A DNA stretch of 44,841 nucleotides from Streptomyces sp. OR43 (GCF_008042275.1 NZ_RDBK01000043.1:3821922-3866762), one strand, 5' to 3'. Shown: positions 23,863-32,397, numbered from the stretch's first letter. Numbers and translations are program-made. Notes: generated by a model not told the origin, from the sequence alone.

Positions 23863-25179
23863 GTGGCACCGACAGACGAGACCGCTCAGACCCAGCCGCC
23901 CCTCGACCCGCCCGTCCCGCCGACCGCGCCACCGCACCCGCCGTCCGGAGCCGGGAACGCGCGCATGCCCGGCTGGCTGCCGCGTGCCATGGTGCTGGCA
24001 CTGGCGCTCTACGCCTGCTTCCGGCTCGGCAGCTGGGTCTTCGACCAGCTCATCGGTCTCTTGATCAATGTGCTGATCGCCTTCTTCCTGGCGCTCGCGA
24101 TCGAACCCGCTGTGAGCCGGATGTCGTCCCGCGGCGTACGCCGGGGTTTCGCCACCTTCCTGGTCTTCCTCGGCGTGCTGATCGCCGGCGCAGGCTTCGT
24201 CGTGCTGCTCAGTTCGATGCTCGCGGGCCAGATCGTCGACATGGTGGAGGACTTCCCCAAGTACCTCGACTCGGTGATCAACTGGGTCAACCAGACCTTC
24301 CGCACAGAGCTCTCCCGTGTCGAGGTGCAGGACAGCCTGCTGCACTCGGACTGGTTGCAGAAGTACGTCCAGAACAGTGCGAGCGGTGTCCTCGACGTGT
24401 CCACCACGGTCCTCGGCGGTCTGTTCCGGCTGCTGACGATCTTCCTGTTCTCGTTCTACTTCGCGGCTGACGGCCCCCGGCTGCGCCGCGCGCTGTGCTC
24501 CGTCCTTCCTCCGTCCCGCCAGGCCGAGGTGCTGCGGGCCTGGGAGATCGCGGTCGACAAGACCGGCGGGTATCTCTACTCGCGCGGACTGATGGCGCTC
24601 ATCTCCGGAGTCGCGCACTACATCCTGCTGCTGGCCCTGGGCGTGCCGTACGCACCGGTGCTCGCGGTGTGGGTGGGGCTCGTCTCGCAGTTCATCCCCA
24701 CGATCGGTACGTATCTGGCGGGCGCCCTGCCGATGCTGATCGCGTTCACCGTCGACCCCTGGTACGCCCTGTGGGTCCTCGGGTTCGTCGTGGTGTACCA
24801 GCAGTTCGAGAACTACGTGCTGCAGCCCAAGCTGACCTCGAAGACCGTGGACATCCATCCGGCGGTCGCCTTCGGCTCGGTCATCGCCGGCACGGCCCTG
24901 ATGGGCGCGGTCGGTGCGCTGATCGCCATCCCGGCCGTCGCCACGCTGCAGGCCTTCCTGGGGGCCTACGTGAAGCGCTACGACGTCACGGACGACCCAC
25001 GGGTGCACGGACGCCATCAGTGGCGGCGCGGTGAACCGGTGGCCGTGCGGCTGCGCCGGATCTGGCACGCCCCCGAGGCCGACGGCGGCCAGGGCGGCCA
25101 AGGCGGGCAGGGCGGCCAAGGCGGGCAGGGCGGTCAGGGGGAGGGCGACGAGCCCCAGGATCCGCAGCCGCGTTCCTGA
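23863..25179 (+). CDS. AI-2E family transporter (permease-like)
   Basis: 438 residues from the GTG at 23863. After a Pro-rich cytoplasmic head there are about eight membrane spans in the AI-2E/PerM arrangement: three spans, a long external helical region (residues about 125-190) and four to five further spans. Conserved elements include SQFIPTIGTYLAG and YQQFENYVLQPKL. Family members have been linked to autoinducer-2 export or ion/solute exchange; the substrate here is unknown. The C-terminus carries a Gly-Gly-Gln repeat. The start lacks a clear ribosome binding site. Confidence 0.88.
   Translation: MAPTDETAQTQPPLDPPVPPTAPPHPPSGAGNARMPGWLPRAMVLALALYACFRLGSWVFDQLIGLLINVLIAFFLALAIEPAVSRMSSRGVRRGFATFLVFLGVLIAGAGFVVLLSSMLAGQIVDMVEDFPKYLDSVINWVNQTFRTELSRVEVQDSLLHSDWLQKYVQNSASGVLDVSTTVLGGLFRLLTIFLFSFYFAADGPRLRRALCSVLPPSRQAEVLRAWEIAVDKTGGYLYSRGLMALISGVAHYILLLALGVPYAPVLAVWVGLVSQFIPTIGTYLAGALPMLIAFTVDPWYALWVLGFVVVYQQFENYVLQPKLTSKTVDIHPAVAFGSVIAGTALMGAVGALIAIPAVATLQAFLGAYVKRYDVTDDPRVHGRHQWRRGEPVAVRLRRIWHAPEADGGQGGQGGQGGQGGQGGQGEGDEPQDPQPRS
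25083..25139 (+). repeat. GGQ codon repeat in the transporter tail
   Basis: An in-frame 9/18-bp repeat (GGCGGCCAAGGCGGGCAG) encodes six Gly-Gly-Gln units in the cytoplasmic tail. Units differ mainly at third positions. Such tracts expand and contract easily. Confidence 0.85.
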
Positions 25180-25313
25180 GGCACGGCGTTCCTTCGGCCC
25201 GTTTTGTCTAGCTTCTGCTCATTCAGGCGTGACGTCACTTAGAAGGCCTTCTCCTCCTGAATGCCCGACTTCGGGACGCTATCCTGGGGGCGAGCCGGCG
25301 CGGCGTGGTGCGC

Positions 25314-25342
25314 TTGACACCAAAATCGAACATCCATTCTCA
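25314..25342 (+). promoter_or_regulatory. recA SOS promoter
   Basis: TTGACA (25314-25319) is a perfect -35. CGAACATCCATTCT (25327-25340) contains GAAC-N4-ATTC, one mismatch from the LexA core GAAC-N4-GTTC. The box lies in the spacer and -10, so LexA would block initiation. Confidence 0.78.
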
Positions 25343-25381
25343 TGGGATTCCGGCCGGGTTTTCCCGGGCTCGACCGTGGAG

Positions 25382-25390
25382 TTATCCACA
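25382..25390 (+). promoter_or_regulatory. DnaA-box match in recA leader
   Basis: TTATCCACA is identical to the classic DnaA box. It lies in the predicted recA leader, downstream of the promoter and 89 bases before the ATG. It is a single box; a chance match is possible. Confidence 0.5.
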
Positions 25391-25479
25391 GGCCGGGAGG
25401 ACGTCGAGGCCCATTGTCAGTGGCAGGGGTTAGCGTCTTTGACGTGAAGCGATCGACTCAAGCAAATCGGGTGGAACCC

Positions 25480-26472
25480 ATGGCAGGAACCGACCGCGAG
25501 AAGGCGCTGGACGCCGCACTCGCACAGATTGAACGGCAATTCGGCAAGGGCGCGGTGATGCGCCTCGGCGAGCGGCCGAACGAGCCCATCGAGGTGATTC
25601 CCACCGGGTCCACCGCGCTGGACGTGGCGCTCGGTGTCGGCGGTCTGCCGCGCGGCCGTGTGGTGGAGGTGTACGGACCGGAGTCCTCCGGTAAGACGAC
25701 GCTGACGCTGCACGCCGTGGCGAACGCGCAGAAGCTCGGCGGCCAGGTGGCCTTCATCGACGCGGAGCACGCGCTCGACCCGGAGTACGCGAAGAAGCTC
25801 GGCGTCGACATCGACAACCTCATCCTGTCCCAGCCGGACAACGGTGAGCAGGCCCTCGAGATCGTCGACATGCTGGTCCGCTCGGGCGCGCTCGACCTGA
25901 TCGTCATCGACTCCGTCGCGGCCCTCGTGCCGCGCGCGGAGATCGAGGGCGAGATGGGTGACTCGCACGTGGGTCTGCAGGCGCGTCTGATGAGCCAGGC
26001 GCTGCGGAAGATCACCAGCGCGCTCAACCAGTCCAAGACCACCGCGATCTTCATCAACCAGCTGCGCGAGAAGATCGGTGTGATGTTCGGCTCGCCGGAG
26101 ACCACCACCGGTGGCCGGGCGCTGAAGTTCTATGCCTCGGTGCGTCTGGACATCCGGCGGATCGAGACGCTGAAGGACGGTACCGACGCGGTCGGTAACC
26201 GCACCCGCGTCAAGGTCGTCAAGAACAAGGTCGCGCCGCCGTTCAAGCAGGCCGAGTTCGACATCCTCTACGGCCAGGGCATCAGCCGCGAGGGCGGCCT
26301 GATCGACATGGGCGTGGAGCACGGCTTCGTCCGCAAGGCCGGCGCCTGGTACACGTACGAGGGCGACCAGCTCGGCCAGGGCAAGGAGAACGCCCGCAAC
26401 TTCCTCAAGGACAACCCCGACCTCGCCAACGAGATCGAGAAGAAGATCCTCGAGAAGCTATCGAGACGCTGA
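25480..26472 (+). CDS. recA: RecA recombinase, C-terminally truncated by a tandem duplication
   Basis: 330 residues from the ATG at 25480. Walker A is GPESSGKT (66-73), Walker B LIVIDS, and the L2 region INQLREKIGVMFGSPETTTGG. The reading continues through the C-terminal domain to ILEKL, then a 299-bp direct duplication shifts the frame and the protein ends SRR-stop. The missing tail (GVGVRPEAEP...AAAKS, about 50 residues) is Pro/Ala/Lys-rich and disordered. RecA forms filaments on single-stranded DNA, drives recombination and triggers LexA self-cleavage. Loss of only the tail should leave the core fold; in E. coli RecA tail deletions alter regulation rather than abolish activity. Effects in this host are unknown. 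Confidence 0.92.
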   Translation: MAGTDREKALDAALAQIERQFGKGAVMRLGERPNEPIEVIPTGSTALDVALGVGGLPRGRVVEVYGPESSGKTTLTLHAVANAQKLGGQVAFIDAEHALDPEYAKKLGVDIDNLILSQPDNGEQALEIVDMLVRSGALDLIVIDSVAALVPRAEIEGEMGDSHVGLQARLMSQALRKITSALNQSKTTAIFINQLREKIGVMFGSPETTTGGRALKFYASVRLDIRRIETLKDGTDAVGNRTRVKVVKNKVAPPFKQAEFDILYGQGISREGGLIDMGVEHGFVRKAGAWYTYEGDQLGQGKENARNFLKDNPDLANEIEKKILEKLSRR

Positions 26473-26758
26473 AGGACGGTACCGACGCGGTCGGTAACCG
26501 CACCCGCGTCAAGGTCGTCAAGAACAAGGTCGCGCCGCCGTTCAAGCAGGCCGAGTTCGACATCCTCTACGGCCAGGGCATCAGCCGCGAGGGCGGCCTG
26601 ATCGACATGGGCGTGGAGCACGGCTTCGTCCGCAAGGCCGGCGCCTGGTACACGTACGAGGGCGACCAGCTCGGCCAGGGCAAGGAGAACGCCCGCAACT
26701 TCCTCAAGGACAACCCCGACCTCGCCAACGAGATCGAGAAGAAGATCCTCGAGAAGCT
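26161..26758. repeat. Perfect 299-bp tandem duplication inside recA
   Basis: Units 26161-26459 and 26460-26758 appear identical base for base. The period is not a multiple of three, so the second unit is read out of frame. The unit covers recA codons for IETLKDG through ILEKL. Confidence 0.95.
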
Positions 26759-26912
26759 GGGCGTCGGAGTCCGGCCCGAGGCCGAGCCCGCCGCCGAATC
26801 CGGCGCGGACGCGGCAGGCGCTGCGGCGGCTCCTGCCGACGGTGCGGCGAAGTCGGTGCCCGCTCCGGCCGGCAAGGCCAAGCCGGCCAAGACGGCGGCG
26901 GCCAAGAGCTAG
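26460..26912 (+). pseudogene. Detached 3' end of recA
   Basis: The second duplication unit followed by the original recA tail, ending at TAG 26910-26912. It keeps the RecA frame (MGVEHGFVRKAG onward from 26607) but is cut off from the recA start by the frameshift. An internal ATG at 26607 could give a 101-residue C-terminal fragment; no ribosome binding site supports this. It marks where the intact recA once ended, 3 bases before recX. Confidence 0.88.
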
Positions 26913-26915
26913 ACC

Positions 26916-27683
26916 GTGACGCGTCGTACGGAGTGGCCGGGCAGCGCCGCCGATCACGGCGCAGGCCCCGGTCCCGAATTCGCCGCCGGGCAGGAATTCG
27001 ACGCCGGGCAAGCGGCCGGATCCGACCATGAGTCCGATGTCTTCCACGGGTCGGCCGCCAGAGCCGGCCGTGGGAGAGGCGCGGCCTCGGGAGCCGGATT
27101 CGGTGAGGGGGCGGGGCGTCGTTCCCGCTCCCGTTCCAGGGACGGCGGTTCCCCCTCCCCGTCGAGGGCCGAGAAGGGGGAACCGCTGGACCCGGTCGAG
27201 CAGGCGCGCAACATCTGCCTGCGACTGCTCACCGGGACCCCGCGCACGCGCAAGCAACTCGCGGACGCTCTGCGCAAGCGGGAGATCCCGGACGAGGCGG
27301 CCGAAGAGGTGCTGTCGCGCTTTGAGGACGTCGGGCTGATCGACGATGCCGCGTTCGCCGGTGCCTGGGTGGAATCCCGGCACCACGGACGCGGTCTGGC
27401 CCGCCGCGCGCTCGTCCGGGAGCTGCGGACCAAGGGTGTGGACTCCGCCGTGATCGACGAGGCCGTCGGGCAGCTCGATTCCGAGCAGGAGGAGGAGACG
27501 GCGCGTGAGCTCGTTGCGCGCAAGCTCCGGTCGACGCGGGGCCTGGAGCGCGACAAGCGGCTTCGCCGTCTTGCGGGCATGCTCGCCCGCAAGGGGTACG
27601 GGGAGGGCATGGCCCTGCGCGTAGTGCGCCGGGCTCTGGAGGAGGAGGGTGAGGACACGGAAGGGCTGGACGAACCCTTCTGA
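26916..27683 (+). CDS. recX: RecX, regulator of RecA
   Basis: 255 residues from the GTG at 26916, longer than most RecX proteins because of a Gly/Ala/Ser-rich head of about 85 residues. The RecX region (residues about 90-245) has the three-helix repeats: ARNICLRLLTGTPRTRKQL, VGLIDDAAFAGAWVESR and KGVDSAVIDEAV. RecX binds RecA filaments and limits their activity. It begins 3 bases after the original recA stop, typical of coupled translation. With recA now stopping at 26472, that coupling should be lost and recX expression may drop. Confidence 0.9.
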   Translation: MTRRTEWPGSAADHGAGPGPEFAAGQEFDAGQAAGSDHESDVFHGSAARAGRGRGAASGAGFGEGAGRRSRSRSRDGGSPSPSRAEKGEPLDPVEQARNICLRLLTGTPRTRKQLADALRKREIPDEAAEEVLSRFEDVGLIDDAAFAGAWVESRHHGRGLARRALVRELRTKGVDSAVIDEAVGQLDSEQEEETARELVARKLRSTRGLERDKRLRRLAGMLARKGYGEGMALRVVRRALEEEGEDTEGLDEPF

Positions 27684-27780
27684 ACGGCAACGTCAACGGC
27701 AGCAGTATCGGTACCGGTATCGGCACAGGTGACGACATCGGTAACGGCACCGGCACCGGCATCGGTAACGGCAGTGGAGT
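27684..27780. repeat. Degenerate hexamer repeat after recX
   Basis: Imperfect units of GGTATC, GGCACC and GGTAAC begin right after the recX stop. Read in the recX frame past its TGA they give Asn-Gly/Thr-Gly/Ile-Gly repeats, suggesting decay of a longer low-complexity tail or simple slippage. The 27684-27893 gap holds no supported gene. Confidence 0.6.
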
Positions 27781-27893
27781 TGGCCTCGACGGCGTCACGG
27801 CAATACTGCTGTCCGCGACAGTGGTTTCGGCTCAACGGCAGCGGCAAGAGCAGCGGCACCCGTTGAGCCTGTTCGCCGACGTCTCCCGTGCCG

Positions 27894-28535
27894 TCACTGG
27901 CCGGCGCGGGCCGCGCGGCTGATCGTGGCGTCGATCAGGGCGAGGGCGTCTGCGGCGGTGCGCCCCGGGTAGCGGTTCCACGGCCCGATCAGCCCGGTCC
28001 ATCCCTGAGCGCGGAGCTCGGAGATGAGCCAGGCGCCGGCCCGGTCGACGGTGTGCGCCGACCCGTAACCCAGGCGGTGCGCCGTGAGCATGGCGCCGCA
28101 GATGCACCGGGCGCCCCGGGCGTTGCGGAGCCGATAAGGGGTGTTCTGCCAGCCCCATTCGGTCAGGATCTGACGGGCATGGGCGAGATGGACGGAGGGC
28201 CGCACCTCCGGTTGTCCGATGCGCCGCCAGGCGTGGAGCCGGTCGGGCAGCACCGCGCCGAGACGCCCTGGAAGGGGTCGCGCGCGTGGCAAGGGGGCGG
28301 GCAGGGCACGCACGGTATCCGCGATGAGCTGATCCACCGGCACGGACAGCAGAGCGCGCCAGTCGCCCGACGGTGCGGGACGGTTCTGCTCGGTTCCGGG
28401 TGGGACGTGTCCCTGGGGCTCGGGGACGGTGAGGTCCCAACCCGTGATGATCTGCTGCCAGGCCTCCGTGTCATGGAGGCGTGCGGCCTGGGCGTCGAGT
28501 TCGTCGGGCGTGAGGGCGGTGGCGGTGGTCGGCAT
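27894..28535 (-). CDS. DUF6197-like protein
   Basis: 213 residues from the ATG at 28535, preceded by GGGGAG. The N-terminal third is variable. The conserved C-terminal part contains HLAHARQILTEWGWQ, CICGAMLTAHRLGYG, and WNRYPGRTAADALALIDATI. This pattern resembles streptomycete DUF6197 proteins, of unknown role. No transmembrane or signal segment is seen. Confidence 0.6.
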   Translation of the reverse strand: MPTTATALTPDELDAQAARLHDTEAWQQIITGWDLTVPEPQGHVPPGTEQNRPAPSGDWRALLSVPVDQLIADTVRALPAPLPRARPLPGRLGAVLPDRLHAWRRIGQPEVRPSVHLAHARQILTEWGWQNTPYRLRNARGARCICGAMLTAHRLGYGSAHTVDRAGAWLISELRAQGWTGLIGPWNRYPGRTAADALALIDATISRAARAGQ

Positions 28536-29044
28536 GGGTGCGGGCTCCCCGTCGTAGCGGTGGTGACGCGATGCCGTGGCGGTGTGATGGCGACGCCGTG
28601 GCGGATCTCGCCGTTGAGGCGAATGTCCGTCCGGTCCGCGGTTCGCTCCACCGGAGCGAGGCCATACGGGTGTGTCGCCACGCATTTCGGGGATGCTGAG
28701 CGGCCGGCCCGGCCCAGCGGGGTGTGCCTGGGCACGGTGGAACGGGGAGGCCGGAACGTGGGTCCGGCGCGGAGGCATGGAAGGGGAAGGTCCGGCACGG
28801 CACCGGGAGGCCTGAACGACGGACCGGCACCGAGGCTGCCCTGAAGGGGAAGCCCGGCACAGGGAGTCCCGGCACAGGGAAGCCCGGCACAGGGAGGCCC
28901 GGCACACGGAGGCCCGGCACACGGAGGCCCGGCAAGGGGAAGCCGGGCCGGTCCCCCGTGGCCGGGGCACGGGGGAAAACCCCCTGCGAAGACGCCGGAA
29001 CGCTCCAGTGCACAGACATCTGTGCACAGAGCAGTGTGTGACGC
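28536..29044. other. Divergent intergenic region with repeat block
   Basis: A 509-base gap between divergent genes. The left part shows no element I can name. The right part holds the 15-bp tandem array at 28849-28945. All minus-strand frames stay open across it because of composition, so long open frames here are not evidence of genes. Confidence 0.5.
28849..28945. repeat. 15-bp tandem repeat array
   Basis: About six units of GARGCCCGGCACAGG with small variations (CACAGG or CACACG ends). The period is five codons, giving Pro-Gly-Thr-Gly/Arg-Lys/Arg pentapeptides on the plus strand. It has no spacers, so it is not a CRISPR. Confidence 0.85.
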
Positions 29045-29800
29045 ATGCCAGAGAAGCCCGGCGGTACCGAGATCACCGAGCTGGCCGCCCTCAAAGCCCT
29101 CGCCCAGCCGCGACGCCAGCATATCCTTCAGCACCTCACCCTGTACGGCCCCGCGACATCGGCGATCCTCGCCCGCGCCCTGGGCCTGAACACCGGGGCC
29201 ACCAGCTACCACCTGCGCGAACTGGCCCGGTACGGCTTCGTCGCCGACACCACACCGCAGGCGCAGGCGCAGGCGCAGGCGCAGGCGTCGCGCGGGGGCC
29301 GGGCGCGGTGGTGGCGGGCCGTGCCCGGTGACCGCCGGTTCCCGCCTCCGTCCCGCCGGACACCCGGGATGCGGCTCGTCATGGAAGAGCTGAACCGTCA
29401 CGCGTACGCCGCGGACCTCGCACTCTTCGAGCGACTCCAGCGCGAGAGCGCGGCAGCCGGGGACGGAGCCGCCGGGAGCGGGGTAGCCGGGGACGGAGCC
29501 GCCGGGCACGGTGCAGCCAGGGGTGGGACTGCCGGAGACGGCTCGGGGCCCGACGAGTGGGCCGACGCGCACGCGTACTCACGTGGCTCGCTGCGGCTCA
29601 CCCTCCCCGAACTCCAGCAGTTCTTCGAGGAGTACATCGGCCTCATGAACCGCTACAAGCGCCCCGAAGCGGAGACGCCGCCGGGCGCCCGCACGGTCCA
29701 CACCCGGCTGCTGGTGTTCCCGGGGCCGGGCGAAGACACCCCCGCCGCTGATGGTTCCGCCACGGACGACACCCACAGAAGAGAGACGGACGCGTCATGA
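29045..29800 (+). CDS. ArsR-type winged-helix regulator
   Basis: 251 residues. The N-terminal winged helix (ALKALAQPRRQHILQHL, TGATSYHLRELARYGFV) matches the ArsR/HTH_20 type. A Gln-Ala repeat (about residues 77-84) and a Gly/Asp/Ala-rich repeat (about 138-175) are low-complexity inserts. The C-terminus has helices without a metal-site cysteine pattern, so metal sensing is not supported. Its stop overlaps the start of the permease gene (ATGA), so the two are coupled and the regulator likely controls it. Confidence 0.85.
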   Translation: MPEKPGGTEITELAALKALAQPRRQHILQHLTLYGPATSAILARALGLNTGATSYHLRELARYGFVADTTPQAQAQAQAQASRGGRARWWRAVPGDRRFPPPSRRTPGMRLVMEELNRHAYAADLALFERLQRESAAAGDGAAGSGVAGDGAAGHGAARGGTAGDGSGPDEWADAHAYSRGSLRLTLPELQQFFEEYIGLMNRYKRPEAETPPGARTVHTRLLVFPGPGEDTPAADGSATDDTHRRETDAS

Positions 29801-32397
29801 TGCTGCGCTACGCCCTGCGAACGGTCCGCGACCGCAAAGGAGGATTCCTCGGCGCACTGCTGGCCCTCATGTGTGCCGCCGCCCTCGTCACCGCCTGCGG
29901 CACTCTTCTGGAGACCGGCCTGCGGGGACGGATCGCCACCGAGCGCTACGCCGCTGCCCCGGTCGTCGTCTCGGCCGACCAGAACGTCCATCGGACCACC
30001 GTCAAGCACAAGGGCAACGGGAAGACGAAGGTCAAGCACAAGGCCAAACCCGTCGCCGAGCGCGCCTGGCTGCCCGCCTCCACCGCCGACCGGCTGCGCG
30101 CCCTGGAGGGCGTACGAGCGGTCGTCCCCGAACTCACTTTCCTCGCTGAGCCGTTGTCGTTCCGGCCCGCACAGGCGGGGAGCGGGAGCGGCGACACGTC
30201 CTCCCGGCCCGCGCGTGCCGGCAGCGGCGACACGCCCTCGTACGGGCACTCCTGGGAGTCCGCCCCGCTCACCCCGTTCACCCTCACCTCCGGCCGCGCC
30301 CCCGCCTCTTCCGGCGACGTGGTGATCGACCGGGGCCTCGCCGAACGGACCGGCCTGACCACCGGTGACCGGCTCACCGTGCAGTCCACGCAGGCTCCTC
30401 GCACGTACCGTGTCAGCGGCATCGCCGCCCCGCGCGAAACCGGCGAACTGCGGCAGCAGACCTCGCTGTTCTTCTCCGGGGCGGAGGCCGAACGCCTCGC
30501 CGCCCGCCCGGGCCAGGTCTCCGCCCTGGGCGTGCTGCCCGCAGCCGGTACGGATCCCGGCCGGCTGAAGCAGCGGGTCGAGCAGGAACTCGACGGCACC
30601 GGCGCCCAGGTCTCGACGGGGGACGAACGCGGTCCGGTCGAGTTCCTGGATGCCGCGGGCGCGAGGGTCAAGCTGGTCTCGATGGGCGGTGCCATGGGCG
30701 GGACTTCGCTGCTGGTCGCGGTACTCGTGGTCGTCGGGACCTTCGCGCTCTCCATCCAGCAACGCCACCGCGAACTCGCGCTGCTGCGTACGATCGCCGC
30801 CACATCGCGGCAGATCCGCCGCCTGCTCGGCCGGGAGGCGCTGCTCGTGGGTGCCGTCGCCGGAGTGCTGGGGGCCCTGGCCGGGCTGCCGCTGGCCGCC
30901 TGGCTGCACAGTCGATTCATCGACATGGGTGTGGTCCCGGCGACGCTGGAGCGGACAGCCGGAATCCTTCCCGCCTGTGCCGCGCTCGCCGTCACCCTCC
31001 TCGGCGCCTGGGCCGCGGCCCGTATCTCCGGCCGTCGTATCGCCCGCCTCCGCCCCGCCGAGGCCATGGCCGAGTCCGCCGTCGAGCGCCGCCGCCCGGC
31101 CCGGGGCCGGATCGCCGCCGGTGTGGTCCTGCTCATCGGCGGCGGGGTGCTCGTCGCGGTGCTGAGCATCCTGCACACCGAGGCCGCCTCGACCCCGGTC
31201 ACCTTCCTGGCCGTGGTGGTGCTGGCCACGGCGGTGTCGCTGCTCGGCCCGCTCCTGGTCCGGGCGGCCGCGTTCCTCCTGGCGGGCGCGAACCGGGCGG
31301 CCGGACACGTCGGCATCCTGGCCACGGCGAACATACGCGGGAACTCCACCCGGATGGCCTCCGTCGTCACCCCTCTCACCCTGCTCATCGGCATGACCTG
31401 CACGGTTCTCTTCCTCCAGCCGACCCTCGGCGACGCCGCCCTCGCCCAGGCCCGTGAGGGCACCCGAGCCACCTGGGTGCTGTGCGCGCAGGGCCCCGGA
31501 GTGCCGTCGGAAGCCGCCGAGGCCGTGCGCAGGACGCCCGGAGTCACCGCCGCCACGGAGGTGGTCCGCACCACCGTCCGGGTAGGGCTCGCCAAGTACC
31601 AGGCCCAGGGAGTCACCGCGGCAGGTCTCGGCCGCACCTGGGACCCCGGTGTGACGCGCGGTTCGATCGCCGCGTTCAGTGCGGACTCCCGCTCTGCCGC
31701 CATCAGTGAACTGGCCGCCGGACAACTCGGCCTGCGCCCCGGCAGCGAACTGAAGCTGCACCTGGGCGACGGCACCCCCGTCACCCTCACGGTCGCGGCC
31801 GTCTACCGCCGCGGGCTGGGCTTCGGTGACCTGACGCTGCCGCACGACCTGCTCGCCCGGCACATGGACAATCCTCTCGCGGCGACCGTCCTGGTCGCAG
31901 GGGACGCGAGCCGCAGCGAACTGACGGCCGCTCTGGGGCGGTTCCCGGGTGTCGCCGTCGTCGCCCCCGAGACCGCCGACCGGCTCCAGGCGGACCGTCA
32001 GCAGGAGAACGCCGAGGTCAACCTGCTGGCCATGGGACTCGTCCTGGCCTTCACCGCCATCGCCGTCGTCAACACGCTCGCCATGTCGGTCTCCGAGCGG
32101 CTCAAGGAGTTCGCGCTCCTGAGACTGGCCGGGGCGACCCGCCGCCAGGTGCTGCGGATGCTGCGTATCGAGACGCTTTCGGTCCTGGCCGTCGCCGCAG
32201 CCCTCGGCACCGGTATCGCGCTCGCCGTGCTGACCGCCTTCAGCATCGGCATGACGGGCGGCGCGGCGCCCACCGTGGTGCCGCTGGTGTACGCGACGGT
32301 GGTGGGCGCCGCGGCCGTGCTCGCCCTGGTGGCCACGGCGTTGCCCGGCAGGCTGACGCTGAAGGCCCGCCCGGTGGAAGCCGTCACGAGCCGGTGA
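29797..32397 (+). CDS. FtsX-type ABC transporter permease
   Basis: 866 residues. An N-terminal membrane span (GALLALMCAAALVTACGTLL) precedes a MacB-like extracytoplasmic domain, then three spans forming the first FtsX unit (residues about 305-410). A second set of spans, another external domain and a final FtsX unit (about 740-860) follow. This is the 10-span duplicated type that exports lipids, peptides or antibiotics with an ATPase. No ATPase gene lies nearby, unlike the usual order of regulator, ATPase and permease. Confidence 0.9.
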   Translation: MMLRYALRTVRDRKGGFLGALLALMCAAALVTACGTLLETGLRGRIATERYAAAPVVVSADQNVHRTTVKHKGNGKTKVKHKAKPVAERAWLPASTADRLRALEGVRAVVPELTFLAEPLSFRPAQAGSGSGDTSSRPARAGSGDTPSYGHSWESAPLTPFTLTSGRAPASSGDVVIDRGLAERTGLTTGDRLTVQSTQAPRTYRVSGIAAPRETGELRQQTSLFFSGAEAERLAARPGQVSALGVLPAAGTDPGRLKQRVEQELDGTGAQVSTGDERGPVEFLDAAGARVKLVSMGGAMGGTSLLVAVLVVVGTFALSIQQRHRELALLRTIAATSRQIRRLLGREALLVGAVAGVLGALAGLPLAAWLHSRFIDMGVVPATLERTAGILPACAALAVTLLGAWAAARISGRRIARLRPAEAMAESAVERRRPARGRIAAGVVLLIGGGVLVAVLSILHTEAASTPVTFLAVVVLATAVSLLGPLLVRAAAFLLAGANRAAGHVGILATANIRGNSTRMASVVTPLTLLIGMTCTVLFLQPTLGDAALAQAREGTRATWVLCAQGPGVPSEAAEAVRRTPGVTAATEVVRTTVRVGLAKYQAQGVTAAGLGRTWDPGVTRGSIAAFSADSRSAAISELAAGQLGLRPGSELKLHLGDGTPVTLTVAAVYRRGLGFGDLTLPHDLLARHMDNPLAATVLVAGDASRSELTAALGRFPGVAVVAPETADRLQADRQQENAEVNLLAMGLVLAFTAIAVVNTLAMSVSERLKEFALLRLAGATRRQVLRMLRIETLSVLAVAAALGTGIALAVLTAFSIGMTGGAAPTVVPLVYATVVGAAAVLALVATALPGRLTLKARPVEAVTSR

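Larger units (their letters stand above)
25180..25479. other. recA upstream region
   Basis: A 300-base gap with the SOS promoter (25314-25342), a DnaA-box match (25382-25390), a TGACGTCA palindrome near 25229 and an AGAAGGCCTTCT palindrome at 25241-25252 that may help end AI-2E transcription. Confidence 0.6.

Noticed and set aside
26607..26912. An independent 101-residue gene
   Set aside because: It is the out-of-frame 3' end of recA after the tandem duplication; no start signal supports separate expression.
26954..27859. Minus-strand Ser/Arg/Pro-rich open frame
   Set aside because: It lies antisense to recX, with composition typical of a shadow frame.
28849..28945. CRISPR array
   Set aside because: The units are contiguous with a 15-bp period and no unique spacers; no cas genes are present.
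28163..29572. Long minus-strand open frame of about 469 codons
   Set aside because: It spans the 15-bp array and runs antisense through the ArsR-type gene. All frames are open from GC bias, and it lacks a ribosome binding site.
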